Of a stretch of 64,000 nt of DNA, positions 7,553-16,414 are shown one piece after another. The first letter of the stretch is position 1, and each line of letters starts with the position of its first letter. The stretch is from CAYQJS01 sp964417895 (GTDB lineage Bacteria > Chloroflexota > UBA6077 > SHYK01). The position numbers and the translations under genes were made by a program. Below the pieces are notes generated by a model. It was not told where the DNA came from and made no database searches. It saw nothing but the letters and a program-made list of their open reading frames with translations. The stretch is taken from contig CAYQJS010000011.1 of NCBI GenBank assembly GCA_964417895.1, forward strand, positions 1 through 64,000, in the 5' to 3' direction.

Positions 7553-9253
7553 GTGAGGATCGCACGTCGGACTGCGTCTGGCCTGGCAGCGGGGCTGGTG
7601 TTGCTCATCGGGTGCGCCGCCCCTCGCACAGAAACCCAGGGGCCGGGCTCCGCCGCAGGATCCGTGCAAGGCCCCAAAGTATTGACCGTCGCGGAGCTTC
7701 GGGAGCCCGCCACAATCTATGGATTCACCGGAGAGGGGGGTTCGGGCGGCGGAGCTGGCACGGCCGGGAATCTCCTCCACGATTCCCTCGTGCAGACTGA
7801 CGCTTTTGAACAGAGGCATCCGGCCCTCGCAGCTGAAGTACCAGCGGTGGAGCGAGGCACCTGGCGGATCAACCCGGACGGCTCAATGGACGTGACGTGG
7901 AAGCTCAACCAAGGCGTCAGGTGGCACGATGGCTCCCCGTTTACCAGCGCCGACCTGATGTTCACACTGTCCCTCTTCAAGGACCCGGAGCTTCAGACCT
8001 GGGATGCGGGAGCGGCCCGGCTGATGCAGTCGGCCTCCAACCCTGACCCCTACACCTTCGTCGTCCACTGGTCGAGAATCGACATTCTCGCGGACCTGCC
8101 TCGGGCGCTCACCCCCATGCCCAGACACCTTATGGAAGAGCTCTATCGCACCGATAAGGCGGCTTTCGAGAACAGCCCTCTCTTTCGCGATCAGTTCGTT
8201 GGCCTGGGCCCCTACCGGATGACGGCATGGGAGCGAGGATCGCACATCGAGGCGGTTCGGCACGACGACTACCACCTGGGGCGGCCGGCCCTCGACCGGG
8301 TGATCGTCCGCTACATTCCTGACCCGAACGCCCTGGTGGCGAACATACTGGCGGGGGCCATAGACGTCATCATGCCCAAGTCCATCGACCTGGACGTAGC
8401 CCTTCATCTCCGTCGCCAGTGGGAGGGCAGCGGCAACGTGGCGCGGATCGAGGCGCTCCCGCGAATCGCTTACATGGAGCTCATGTTCCGCCCAGAGTTC
8501 GCCAGGCCCCTAAATGGCCTGCCGAATCTGGCCGTCCGACAGGGGCTCTATCACGCCCTCGACCGCGCGGGAATCACCGAAGTTGTCACGGGCGGCCTGG
8601 GGCCCACCGCCGACAGCTGGTTCGACCCCATCGACCCGATCCGGCGCGAGGTGGAATCGTCCATCGTCAAATATCCGTACGATCCGGTGCGCGCGCAGCA
8701 GCTCATCGGTGAGGGAGGATGGACGCGCGGTGGCGACGGCAACCTCATCCACACGAGCGGGGAACGCTTCGACATCGAGGTGTGGGTCAACCCACAGACC
8801 AGCGACGCCGCCGCGGCGATCGTGGTTGACAACTGGAAGCGCGTCGGCGCCAACGCGACGATGCACGAGATTCCCGCGGCGCGGGGGAACGATCGCGAGT
8901 ATCAGTCCAGGCGACCTGGCCCCCTGGTCACAGGCGCCGGCACAGCGTTCCCGGGGATCGTCGATCGCTACGATAGCCGCGATTTCGCGTCGGCCGGGAA
9001 CCAGTGGGCAGGAAGAAACCGCGCCGGCTATGTGAACACGCGCGCGGACGCGCTGCTGGACCAGCTCAAGGCGGCCATCGACCCGCGCGAACGGCTCCCG
9101 CTCCTCCAGGAGCAAATCAGGATCTTCACCTCCGAGGTGGCCCTGATGCCGCTCTATTGGGAACCGGGGTCGATGATGGCCGTGAAAGGCGTGAAGGTAG
9201 ACATCCACCCGAACGCGGCCGGATTCAGGACCTACCTGTGGGACAGGGAATAA
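7553..9253 (+). CDS. ABC transporter substrate-binding lipoprotein, family 5 (group B)
   Basis: A 566-residue SBP_bac_5 receptor with lipobox L-I-G-C at Cys21. It belongs to a second paralogue group (B) with the copies at 25321 and 38942. Group B members share F-V-G-L-G or E-F-V-G-L-G, a W-E-x-G-S-H or similar stretch, V-M/L-M-P-L-Y-W-E near the end, and a terminal W-D-R-E type tail instead of W-N-x-H-E-W. GTG 7553 is chosen for its GGGGGAGG site and because it gives a compact M-R-I-A-R-R signal peptide. It follows the cupredoxin gene but has its own promoter. Confidence 0.92.
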   Translation: MRIARRTASGLAAGLVLLIGCAAPRTETQGPGSAAGSVQGPKVLTVAELREPATIYGFTGEGGSGGGAGTAGNLLHDSLVQTDAFEQRHPALAAEVPAVERGTWRINPDGSMDVTWKLNQGVRWHDGSPFTSADLMFTLSLFKDPELQTWDAGAARLMQSASNPDPYTFVVHWSRIDILADLPRALTPMPRHLMEELYRTDKAAFENSPLFRDQFVGLGPYRMTAWERGSHIEAVRHDDYHLGRPALDRVIVRYIPDPNALVANILAGAIDVIMPKSIDLDVALHLRRQWEGSGNVARIEALPRIAYMELMFRPEFARPLNGLPNLAVRQGLYHALDRAGITEVVTGGLGPTADSWFDPIDPIRREVESSIVKYPYDPVRAQQLIGEGGWTRGGDGNLIHTSGERFDIEVWVNPQTSDAAAAIVVDNWKRVGANATMHEIPAARGNDREYQSRRPGPLVTGAGTAFPGIVDRYDSRDFASAGNQWAGRNRAGYVNTRADALLDQLKAAIDPRERLPLLQEQIRIFTSEVALMPLYWEPGSMMAVKGVKVDIHPNAAGFRTYLWDRE

Positions 9254-9284
9254 CCTTCACCGAATCGAGATTCCCTGACCGCGA

Positions 9285-10820
9285 CTACCATGCCCGCGCC
9301 TCAGTTGTCGTACGGAAGCCGATGATGGCTGCAGCCGAACGATCGCCCGCTCGCATCTCTTTGAGCGCCTCCTCGAAATCCTGGTTCGATAGCGCAACCA
9401 TGTTCGGGCTCACCGCGTCCGATCCGGCGCCAATCTGGACTGACCGGAACACAAGCTCCTTCAAGAATGCTTGTGAAACGCCACTGGTCTTTTCCACCAG
9501 GAGGTCGAAGTCCAGCCCCTCGACGTTGTAGGCCGCCGTCAGCCTCCGGAGGTAGCGCCGACGCAGCGGGGGTGCGGGCGGCCCAAAGTAGATACACTGA
9601 CTCACCCGCCCTGGTCGTTCCCGTATGGCTCGTTCCACGCGATCAATGGCGTTGGTGGTCATGACAAAGGTGATCTGGTCCGTCTGGGCGAAGCCATCGA
9701 GCTCGTCGAGCATCTCACCGAGACCGGCGCTGTAGAGATTCTCTTCGCGGGCGCCGAACACCAGGTCCACGTCCTCCAGCACGACAATTGCCGGTTGCAA
9801 CATCCGCGCGAGATTGCAGATCGACTTGGCGTGCAGGAGCGACTTTCCGGTCACGACGAAGATGGTCGCGGACTTCAGGCGATAGGCGATGTACTTGCAC
9901 GTGTACGTCTTGCCGTTGCCAGGTGGACCGTAGAACAGCACCCCCTTCTTGCCAGACACACCCAGTTCCATCAATTGATGCCGGCGCTCGTGGAACTCGA
10001 AGATATTCCGTTCGATGACTTTCCTTACGTCGTCGTCAAGAATTATGGCATCGTCGGTTACCTCCTCACGATTCTTGAAGATCAGATCAACGCTCTCGTT
10101 TCGCGCGATGGAGCCGTATTCGTCTCGTATTTCCATTTCAAAGGCGACTTCGACAACTTTATTCTTGTAGATGCTGTCGTGTGAGGCGTTCTGCACAATC
10201 ATCTCGACAAGATTCTCCCCAAATCCCAAATCCGGGGCTGCAACCTCGATGACCGCCTCGCTTGTATACGGGTCCTTCCGCACGCGGATAATGTGCGGCC
10301 ATGTCTCGGAACGTGGGATCGCGAAAAAGGTATCGGTAGGAATGAAGCGCTCAGCCCCGTAGTCGGCTGGCCTTGCTATCCGCTCGGGTGTCTGGATCAG
10401 CCGATTAGCTTCTGCCGGGAATTGGCCGTTTACGACCATCTGCAGCGGCTCGTAGTGGCGCGATTCAATACGGATCCACTCCGGATGGGCGCGTGCCAGT
10501 CTGTCCACTGCGTCGTAGACGTCGACGAGCCTGTAGAGCGGCAGCGATTTCGTCAAGACGGAATAGCCGCGCAGGCTACCAATCTTGGCAGCCAGCCTGA
10601 CGTCGATGAATTGACCGACCCTGAAACCGCGGTGGACCAGGAAGGCAAGAGGGAAGATCGCCAGCACTGCCGCGGCGTTCGCGAATGGTCCTCCCGCGAG
10701 CAGGTAGATCAGGCTCCCCGGAATGTAGAGAAGAGCAACCAGAGGGCTGAAACTGGACAGCTGGACCAGCCGGGTCCGCGCTCGCATCATGAAGAACCAG
10801 AACCTCACTCTCCAGCTCAT
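9285..10820 (-). CDS. Membrane-anchored AAA ATPase
   Basis: This 511-residue protein has two hydrophobic segments near its N-terminus (LVALLYIPGSLIYLLAGG and NAAAVLAIFPLAFLV) and a C-terminal AAA module. Walker A is G-P-P-G-N-G-K-T at residue 298, Walker B is V-V-L-E-D-V-D near 347-352, and a sensor T-T-N-A-I-D-R-V-E follows, with R-E-R-P-G-R as the arginine-finger region. The arrangement resembles BCS1-type or other membrane-tethered AAA remodelers; the substrate is unknown. The middle region (residues 100-270) has no recognised domain. ATG 10820 lies 14 bases after the thioredoxin reductase stop with a GAAGGA site, so the two form an operon. Confidence 0.85.
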   Translation of the reverse strand: MSWRVRFWFFMMRARTRLVQLSSFSPLVALLYIPGSLIYLLAGGPFANAAAVLAIFPLAFLVHRGFRVGQFIDVRLAAKIGSLRGYSVLTKSLPLYRLVDVYDAVDRLARAHPEWIRIESRHYEPLQMVVNGQFPAEANRLIQTPERIARPADYGAERFIPTDTFFAIPRSETWPHIIRVRKDPYTSEAVIEVAAPDLGFGENLVEMIVQNASHDSIYKNKVVEVAFEMEIRDEYGSIARNESVDLIFKNREEVTDDAIILDDDVRKVIERNIFEFHERRHQLMELGVSGKKGVLFYGPPGNGKTYTCKYIAYRLKSATIFVVTGKSLLHAKSICNLARMLQPAIVVLEDVDLVFGAREENLYSAGLGEMLDELDGFAQTDQITFVMTTNAIDRVERAIRERPGRVSQCIYFGPPAPPLRRRYLRRLTAAYNVEGLDFDLLVEKTSGVSQAFLKELVFRSVQIGAGSDAVSPNMVALSNQDFEEALKEMRAGDRSAAAIIGFRTTTEARAW

Positions 10821-10833
10821 CGTGGCGCATCCT

Positions 10834-11769
10834 TCATGGAAGCCCCTCGAGGAAACGGCGCGCGGCAATCGCCGCGGTCGCGCCGTCTCCGGCCGCCGTG
10901 ATGGCCTGCGACGCCGATTCGGCGCGGACGTCGCCAACGGCGAACACACCCGGGAGCTCGGTCCGCATCCAGATGTCGGTCGGGACGTGGCCCGTTTCGT
11001 CCATCCGCAGCGTGCCCCGCAGGAACCACGTGTTCGGCTCCAGACCGATATAGATGAAGACTCCCGCCGCCTCCAGAGCGGACGTCTCGCCCGTAGTCAC
11101 GTCGCGCACGCGCGCTCCCGCCACGACGTCCCCGCCCAGGATTGCTTCGACCACTGTATTGCCTCGCAGCCGGATGTTCGGACACTCGCGGACGCGTCGC
11201 CGGTAGACTTCCTGCGCCGTCGGTCCTTCGGAGCGATGTACGACCAGCACCTCGGACGCGAAACCGGCCAGGGTGAGCGCCTCCTGGAGCGCCGAATCGC
11301 CAGCCCCGACCACGACCACGGCCTTGCCCCGCAGGAGCGGGCCATCGCAGCTGGCGCAATGGCTGACGCCGCGGCCCCGCAAGCGCTCCTCCCCCGGCAC
11401 GCCGAGCGCTCGCGGCCGAGAGCCCGTCGCGACGATCACCGTCTGCGTCGGAAGCTCGCCGTCGTCGGTCGTCACCAGCCAGCCGCCACCGCGCGCTTCG
11501 AGGCGCTGCGCCTCGGCCATCCTAAACTCGGCGCCGGCGTTCGCCGCCTGTTCCTGGAGCGTTGGGCCCAGCTCGTAGCCTGCCACGCCGTCGAGGAAGC
11601 CGGGAAAGTCCTCAACCCTGTCGATGGTCGCGAGCTGGCCACCGGGAATCGCAGGCACCAGCACCAGGGTGGAGCACCCACCCCGCGCGGCGAATAGGGC
11701 GGCCGTCAGCCCGGCGACGCCGCCACCGATGACAACCGTATCAAACGCGAGCCGCGACCCGTCAGTCAT
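10834..11769 (-). CDS. trxB: Thioredoxin reductase family flavoprotein
   Basis: A 311-residue two-dinucleotide-binding flavoprotein. The FAD motif G-G-G-V-A-G is at residues 15-20, the redox pair C-A-S-C-D at Cys138/Cys141, the NADPH motif G-A-G-D-S-A at 155-160, and the second FAD motif F-A-V-G-D-V-R near the end. Length and order match low-molecular-weight TrxB, which transfers electrons from NADPH to thioredoxin-like partners. It precedes the AAA ATPase gene and lies 390 bases downstream of the UGSC selenoprotein candidate on the same strand. That spacing and the repeats between them make co-transcription uncertain, but a redox link is plausible. Confidence 0.92.
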   Translation of the reverse strand: MTDGSRLAFDTVVIGGGVAGLTAALFAARGGCSTLVLVPAIPGGQLATIDRVEDFPGFLDGVAGYELGPTLQEQAANAGAEFRMAEAQRLEARGGGWLVTTDDGELPTQTVIVATGSRPRALGVPGEERLRGRGVSHCASCDGPLLRGKAVVVVGAGDSALQEALTLAGFASEVLVVHRSEGPTAQEVYRRRVRECPNIRLRGNTVVEAILGGDVVAGARVRDVTTGETSALEAAGVFIYIGLEPNTWFLRGTLRMDETGHVPTDIWMRTELPGVFAVGDVRAESASQAITAAGDGATAAIAARRFLEGLP

Positions 11770-11841
11770 GAGGCGTGAGGCGCGAGCCGTGAGGCGTCAG
11801 GCGCGAGCCGTGAGTCACGAGGCGTGAGGGGCGAGGTGTGC
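11767..11841. repeat. Short tandem repeat GTGAGGCGCGAGCC-type (family D), left copy
   Basis: Degenerate tandem units (GAGGCGTGAGGCGCGAGCCG and variants) lie directly upstream of trxB. The same motif occurs in inverted orientation at 12093-12154, so the pair brackets the 390-base gap. Confidence 0.7.
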
Positions 11842-11889
11842 GGCTAGTACACGTCGGCGAAAGAGCACCGTCGGTTGGGGCGAGCGAGC

Positions 11890-12006
11890 TCCCTCTCCTG
11901 CCGCAGCGGGAGAGGGTGGGGTGAGGGCAGCCCCAGGATGCCGCAAGGTGATCAGATTCCGGAAACGGGCCCTCACCTAACCTCTCCCATTCCGATGGGA
12001 GAGGGA
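11890..12006. repeat. Two family A palindromes in the trxB-UGSC gap
   Basis: CCCTCTCCTGCCGCAGCGGG with GAGAGGGTGGGGTGAGGG at about 11890-11934, and CCCTCACC..CTCTCCCATTCC followed by GATGGGAGAGGG at 11970-12006, face each other as an outer inverted pair. No gene is seen in 11842-12158. Confidence 0.75.
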
Positions 12007-12092
12007 TTGGTTGAAACCCGTCCGCCCTTGGGCGGAACCCATGACTGACTTTCGCCGACGTTTACTGGGGCCCACAACATATAACCTATCAG

Positions 12093-12154
12093 CACTCACG
12101 GCTCGCCCCTCACGCCTCCGAACTCCTCACGGCTGGCGCCTCACAACTCACAGC
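12093..12154. repeat. Family D short repeat, inverted right copy
   Basis: CTCACGGCTCGCCCCTCACG and CTCACGGCTGGCGCCTCAC are complementary in pattern to the units at 11767-11841. Confidence 0.65.
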
Positions 12155-12158
12155 TCTT

Positions 12159-13805
12159 TCATCGCCACGCGTCGACGGAGACAGCGTTCCCTAGCCTCGC
12201 GCCCATGATCCGCCAGTAGCCATTGGTCTCACCGCCGACGACCACGACGTTGATGTCGCCGCGCGTGAACATGGGGATCAGGTCCTCGGGCGCGGCGGCG
12301 AGCCGCGACGCGTACGGCTCCTCGCCGAACGTCGCGCGGGGGTACAGGTAGTTCTGGACCAGCTGATAGTCCCAGTACTCGCCGGCGGGCATGCACGCGT
12401 TCTCATGGACCCAGTCGATGAGCTGCTGCTTCGTCTCCAGCCCACCGATGTCGATGAACAGCCGCGCCGTGATGGGGTCCAGCAGTAAGGTCGGCGACTC
12501 GCGCGGGTCCATGCCACGCAGCATGTTCCGCACGTGCTCGCGCCAATGCGTGCGTCGCAGGCCGAGGGTGAAGGCCGTCGACCGGCAGCCGCTAAATGCA
12601 GTCACCACGCTGTCAGTCGGGTTGAAGCCGTATTGCACGTGCAGGGGCTCCCAGGGGCTGCGCTCCTCGTTTTCCGCGAACGTGGGGCTGCTGTACGCGT
12701 AGCCGTTGCCCTGCGAGCCCATGTAGGTGTGGCCGGGCACCGATCCGCCCTGCAGGTTCTGTGAGAGGAGACCGAAGGCACGACCGATGGTGGCGTTGGC
12801 GTGGTTGTAAGGCCCCATGGCGCCGACGCCCGAGTTCATCCCCAGCTCGTGGCGAATCGGCCCGTTGACCACGGCCATCGAGGCCATCGAGCTGGTGCTG
12901 CTGCCGCGCGCGCTGACGCCGGACGCTGCCAGGGCGAGGATGACGGGGAAGTACTCGGGCCGCGCCCCAGCCATGACGGCGTTCACAGCGACCTTCTCGA
13001 CCGTGAACTCCCAGGACTCGCGGAAATGGGTGGGCGTCAGGTGCCCAACGATCTCCTCGGGCTTGTGGCTGGTGTGCTTCAGCATCTCCGCCACACGCTC
13101 CTCGGTCGGCAGGATGATCGGCAGCTTGTCTGTCCAGTCGCTCTCGAGAAAGAGGCGATGCAACTCGTCTTCCGCGGCGGGCTCGCACAGGCGAGGAGTC
13201 GAGCGGTCGAAGCTCAGGCCCTCCACGTCTTCGCTGCTGAGCGGCTGCGTCAACCCTTCGATCACCTCTTGCATGACCGGCCGCCCGGTGACCGGATCAT
13301 TCCCGTCGATGTAGGCCCGCATCTCTGGTGCGGTCTTGCCCATGACCGGGTGCGGCACATAGACCTGGCGCATGCGCGGCGCCCCATTAACCCGCGCAAC
13401 CGACTTCGTCACCGCCTCGAATACCCGCGTATGGAGGGCGACGGTTGGAACCCCGTACTTGAGGTCGATGGACATCCCGTGCACGGCGACCGCCGGCGCA
13501 CAGGTGCTTCAATGGCCGACGCCGATGATGGCGGCGTCTCCCCTGTCTTTGATCTCCTGCCAGGTAGCCGGATCATCCTCCGTGTAGACGCTGTTGATGG
13601 GCTTGTAGACGGTCGTAACGCCCGGCATGTGCTCGCCGAACCAGGCCTGGACCTGCTGGAGCAAGATGTCCGAGTCGTCGAAGCGGCAGTCCACCAGGTA
13701 CACGGTCTTGCCATCCAGCCCGTCGAGTCGTGGCGCCAGGGGTTTGCCAGTTACCTTTGGCGGGTAGCCCACAGGGTTGAGCACGCTGATCTTCTCGCCT
13801 GCCAT
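12159..13805 (-). CDS. UGSC-family protein, predicted selenoprotein (in-frame UGA at residue 99)
   Basis: One minus-strand frame carries a 548-residue protein interrupted only by TGA at 13511-13509. Upstream, residues 1-98 have L-D-G-K-T-V-Y-L-V-D-C and A-A-I-I-G-V-G-H; downstream the reading resumes S-T-C-A-P-A-V-A-V-H-G. This is the layout of UGSC (seleno)proteins, where U-x-x-C follows a strand ending in G-x-G-D/H. Here the motif is U99-S-T-C102. The C-terminal 330 residues form an extra domain rich in glycine and asparagine with an NAVMAGARPEYFPV stretch that I cannot assign. ATG 13805 follows AGGAGG at seven bases. A 12-bp hairpin downstream of the UGA fits a SECIS. A redox role is inferred; the substrate is unknown. 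The alternative is a nonsense mutation. Confidence 0.82.
13476..13504 (-). promoter_or_regulatory. Candidate bacterial SECIS hairpin for the UGSC gene
   Basis: Five bases after the UGA (13511-13509), CCTGTGCG pairs with TGCACGGG (two G-U pairs), then after one bulged C, CGGC pairs with GCCG around a GGTC loop. The loop begins 18 bases after the UGA with G in its first two positions, as expected for bacterial SECIS elements. Confidence 0.7.
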
Positions 13806-13843
13806 GTGAGGCCTCCTCTGCTCGTGAGATGAGTGTCCAAGCA

Positions 13844-13852
13844 CTTATAACA
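13844..13852 (-). promoter_or_regulatory. Extended -10 promoter for the UGSC gene
   Basis: On the minus strand TGTTATAAG matches an extended -10 (TGn-TATAAT-like) at 13852-13844. A start near 13837 would give a leader of about 30 bases with AGGAGG before ATG 13805. No -35 box is evident, as is usual for extended -10 promoters. Confidence 0.5.
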
Positions 13853-13963
13853 GAGCGACGGCAGGAGGGCTACCGCGGGCCAAACACCCGGAACGTTTGC
13901 GCCTCTGGGTGGTGTGGGGGGCCGCGAGGTTCCGGCTGGCCCAGGTTTGCTTCAGATGCCGCT

Positions 13964-14002
13964 GCGGGAGTAGCTCAAGTCAGCAGAGTTCCTGCCTTCC
14001 AA
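13964..14002 (+). pseudogene. 5' half of a tRNA-Gly(TCC) gene
   Basis: GCGGGAG acceptor strand, TA, D-arm GCTC..GAGT, and CCTGC-CTTCCAA (anticodon stem and loop with TCC) read as the first 39 bases of tRNA-Gly. The sequence then departs: the 3' anticodon strand GCAGG, T-arm and acceptor are absent. The D-loop lacks the usual GG. It is best explained as a tRNA fragment left by integration or rearrangement beside the truncated integrase at 14177. Confidence 0.55.
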
Positions 14003-14050
14003 CTAACCCCTCCCACCCCAATCTCAATCTAAGCAGTTACTCGGTCTTAC

Positions 14051-14084
14051 GCACGAATCCGTGCCTTCGGACACGGATTCGTGC
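14051..14084. repeat. Perfect 13-bp inverted repeat
   Basis: GCACGAATCCGTG (14051-14063) and CACGGATTCGTGC (14072-14084) are exact complements around an 8-base spacer. It sits between the tRNA-Gly half and the integrase remnant and lacks a T-run, so an integrase or regulator binding site is more likely than a terminator. Confidence 0.7.
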
Positions 14085-14176
14085 CCGTTACCCTACTTTC
14101 CGTCACGTTGAGGTCACGCGCAGGACACACAATGGACACGGGGGATTGACCGAGCGCCGGCGTGGGAGGTCTCCTT

Positions 14177-14641
14177 ATGGTCATGAGCGTCGATCCCTTG
14201 GGCAGCTTCGAACGTGGGGAGGAGGCGAAGCTCGTCCTTGCCGGCTACCGCAAGCTCACCACCGAGAAGGTGACGCGTAAGTACGTGACCTTCTTCCGCC
14301 CAGACCCCGTGAACCCTAGGATCGACCAATTCCTCCTTTCTTCGGAGGGTTATCCGTTGACGGAGAAAGGGCTGGAGATGGTATTCGCCCGCGCGCGACG
14401 GCGAACCGGGATAGCCAGGCCTCACGCGCACCTGCTGCGCCACACCTATGGCATCCGTGCCCAGGAGGGAGGGATGCCCACCATCACGCTCCAGCCCTAC
14501 ATGGGCCATACGTCGTCGAAAGTGGCGGAGCGCTATGCCCATGCCGCCCAGAGCGAGAAGCTCAAGCGGGCTCGGGGCTTCTCACCGATCGATCAACTTG
14601 GTCTACGGATCAAGCCGCGAAGCCGACGGTCCGGGCGCTAG
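14177..14641 (+). pseudogene. Truncated tyrosine recombinase (C-terminal catalytic part)
   Basis: This 154-residue frame is the C-terminal half of a phage-type integrase. H-A-H-L-L-R-H-T-Y carries the second catalytic box (H-x-x-R) and Y-M-G-H-T..E-R-Y-A-H carries the last histidine and the nucleophilic tyrosine. The DNA-binding domain and the first catalytic arginine (box I) are missing, so it should not recombine by itself. A GGAGG site seven bases before ATG 14177 means it could still be translated. It lies 175 bases from the tRNA-Gly half, as expected for the remains of an integrated element, although no other element genes remain. Confidence 0.8.
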
Positions 14642-14698
14642 GCACGTAGAGGTCTGCATCAAGCGGTGGAGAGTGATCAAACCGACCGCAAACTCAGC

Positions 14699-16138
14699 TC
14701 AGTGTTCGGGCTTTGGTTCATCCCAGGTTTTCGAGGCGTCGGCCCCCGCCAGAATCATCGTGAGGTCGCTCACGCGCGCGAGGCTTTCCAGATCCCAGCA
14801 GGCGCGCTCCAACCGATGAGCCGCGTCGTCGCTCAGGAGCCCTCCCACGTTGTCGTGGAACTTCGCGACGAGGTCGGCGTCATCCATCGAGAGGTGATGG
14901 TCTCTCCCACCTTCCACCGCCTGGCCGCGTGCTTCGATCGTCACCCGCACTGGCGCCCAGCGCTCCCAGTAGTTGCCCGTCGACGTCACTTCGCCATCGC
15001 GTAGAGGCTTGAACTGGACCTTCTCCATGAAGGCAAGGATGTCCGGCCGCTGAAAGATGTGCGGCTCCTCCCAGGAGCGCAATGGGCGCACATCGAACAC
15101 CCCCGCCGCGATGCTGTAGGCGGCGTTCCCCCACGCTGAGAGATAGTGAGTCGGTTGCGGGCGAGCCGGGGCGGACCTGGTCCGGGAGCTGCGAACGTCC
15201 ACTCGCTCGATCTCGTCCGGTGCCAGGTCATGCTGGCGGACGAGCCGCTGCACCTCGTAAATGGTGGAATTGTTGTAGAGGCCCGCCGGGTAGTGTTTGT
15301 AGCTGACCTCGGGAAGCACCCAGTGGTGCCCCAACTCGCCGGTGAGCGCCTGCCAGTCGCACCCCTGAGCACCTGCAAAGCGCCAGAATCCGATCTCCTC
15401 ACCCTCGAGCACGTCGAGGTCGCCCGTAAAGCCGCGCTGAGCCAAGAGCGCGGCCTGAACTCCTCCTTGCGTCATCAAGGCCAGGTGGTCGTACTTCGTC
15501 ATGGGCAGATTCCGTGACGACAGGAACTTTCGCATCGTCGGGACCGTCGCGCTGTAGCCAGCGATCCCGAGGGCGTGGTGCATCTGTTCCCGGGTGAGCC
15601 CGAGCAGCCGACCGGCTGCCACGGCGGCGCCGAACACAACGTTGCCCTCCCCGCGAACAGCGCCCATCTCGCCGCCCCCGCCCATCCCTGAGCGGCGCAA
15701 GGCTGCGCCAACGCGCCCTCCCACCTCGAGACCGGCGCACATGGCCGCAAACACATCGGCGCCGCTGGCATCTACCGCGTCTCCCATCGCGAGGGCGGCG
15801 GACACGACGACCGGCGCGAGATGCGCTTCGGGCCCGTAGACGTCGAAGTCGAGGCTATTGATGGCGGCGGTGTTGGCGTAGCTGGCGGGCATGACGCTCG
15901 CCAGACCACTGCTGATCACGTTGGCCTGGAGGGGACCGCGCTCCTCCCTGGCCAGATCTATCGCGATCCTCGTCCCTGGCGCGACCAAACCAGCCACGCC
16001 GCACCCCAAACAGTCGATGAGGATACGAAGCGCCTCGTGCTGGGCCTCGGCGGGTACGTCGGCGAGGCGCATGTCGAAGGCGAACTCCGCCAGGTCCCGG
16101 GTATAGGTTTGGCCCCCACTTCCTCCCATGGCACTCAT
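14699..16138 (-). CDS. MmgE/PrpD family protein
   Basis: A 479-residue member of the MmgE/PrpD fold, which includes 2-methylcitrate dehydratase, cis-aconitate decarboxylase and related enzymes. Recognisable parts are I-D-C-L-G-C-G near residue 42, a helical core with N-S-L-D-F-D, H-H-A-L-G-I-A-G-Y near the middle, and Y-K-H-Y-P-A-G for the substrate lid. GGGGAGG seven bases before ATG 16138 fixes the start. It faces away from the SBP at 16415 across a repeat-filled gap. Many family members act on small dicarboxylates; the true substrate is unknown. Confidence 0.9.
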   Translation of the reverse strand: MSAMGGSGGQTYTRDLAEFAFDMRLADVPAEAQHEALRILIDCLGCGVAGLVAPGTRIAIDLAREERGPLQANVISSGLASVMPASYANTAAINSLDFDVYGPEAHLAPVVVSAALAMGDAVDASGADVFAAMCAGLEVGGRVGAALRRSGMGGGGEMGAVRGEGNVVFGAAVAAGRLLGLTREQMHHALGIAGYSATVPTMRKFLSSRNLPMTKYDHLALMTQGGVQAALLAQRGFTGDLDVLEGEEIGFWRFAGAQGCDWQALTGELGHHWVLPEVSYKHYPAGLYNNSTIYEVQRLVRQHDLAPDEIERVDVRSSRTRSAPARPQPTHYLSAWGNAAYSIAAGVFDVRPLRSWEEPHIFQRPDILAFMEKVQFKPLRDGEVTSTGNYWERWAPVRVTIEARGQAVEGGRDHHLSMDDADLVAKFHDNVGGLLSDDAAHRLERACWDLESLARVSDLTMILAGADASKTWDEPKPEH

Positions 16139-16164
16139 CTGGGCACCTCCCCACTCTGAGAATA

Positions 16165-16302
16165 CCGCTCGTCCTGAGCTTGTCGAAGGACGGGCCTGCG
16201 TTGAGCAACCTCCGGCTCATGGTTCGACAGGCTCACCATGAGCGGTTTCCACGCCCCCACCGTGAGCGGTTTCCACGCCCCCACCATGAGCGGTTTTCAT
16301 GC
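16165..16302. repeat. Family B repeat (TCCTGAGCTTGTCGAAGGA / GGTTCGACAGGCTCACCATG) with 24-bp tandem tail
   Basis: CGCTCGTCCTGAGCTTGTCG and the complementary GGTTCGACAGGCTCACCATG lie on either side of a short spacer. The right arm is extended by a 24-bp unit (CGTGAGCGGTTTCCACGCCC begins it) repeated about 2.7 times at 16237-16302. Related copies are at 38772 and 61105. Confidence 0.8.
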
Positions 16303-16414
16303 CGCGGTCGCGCCCGAGAAATCGGGCATGACAAACTTACAAGTAGATGCGCGCTGGTCGTTGCTGGCGAGTGATAGCATACGCGCTGCGAAGCTCGTAG
16401 CTGGGGGTAGCCGA

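Noticed and set aside
14051..14084. The perfect inverted repeat as a rho-independent terminator
   Set aside because: No T-run follows on either side and no gene ends nearby on the right strand.
16237..16302. Direct 24-bp repeats considered as a CRISPR array
   Set aside because: The units are adjacent with no spacers, and they extend a dispersed repeat.
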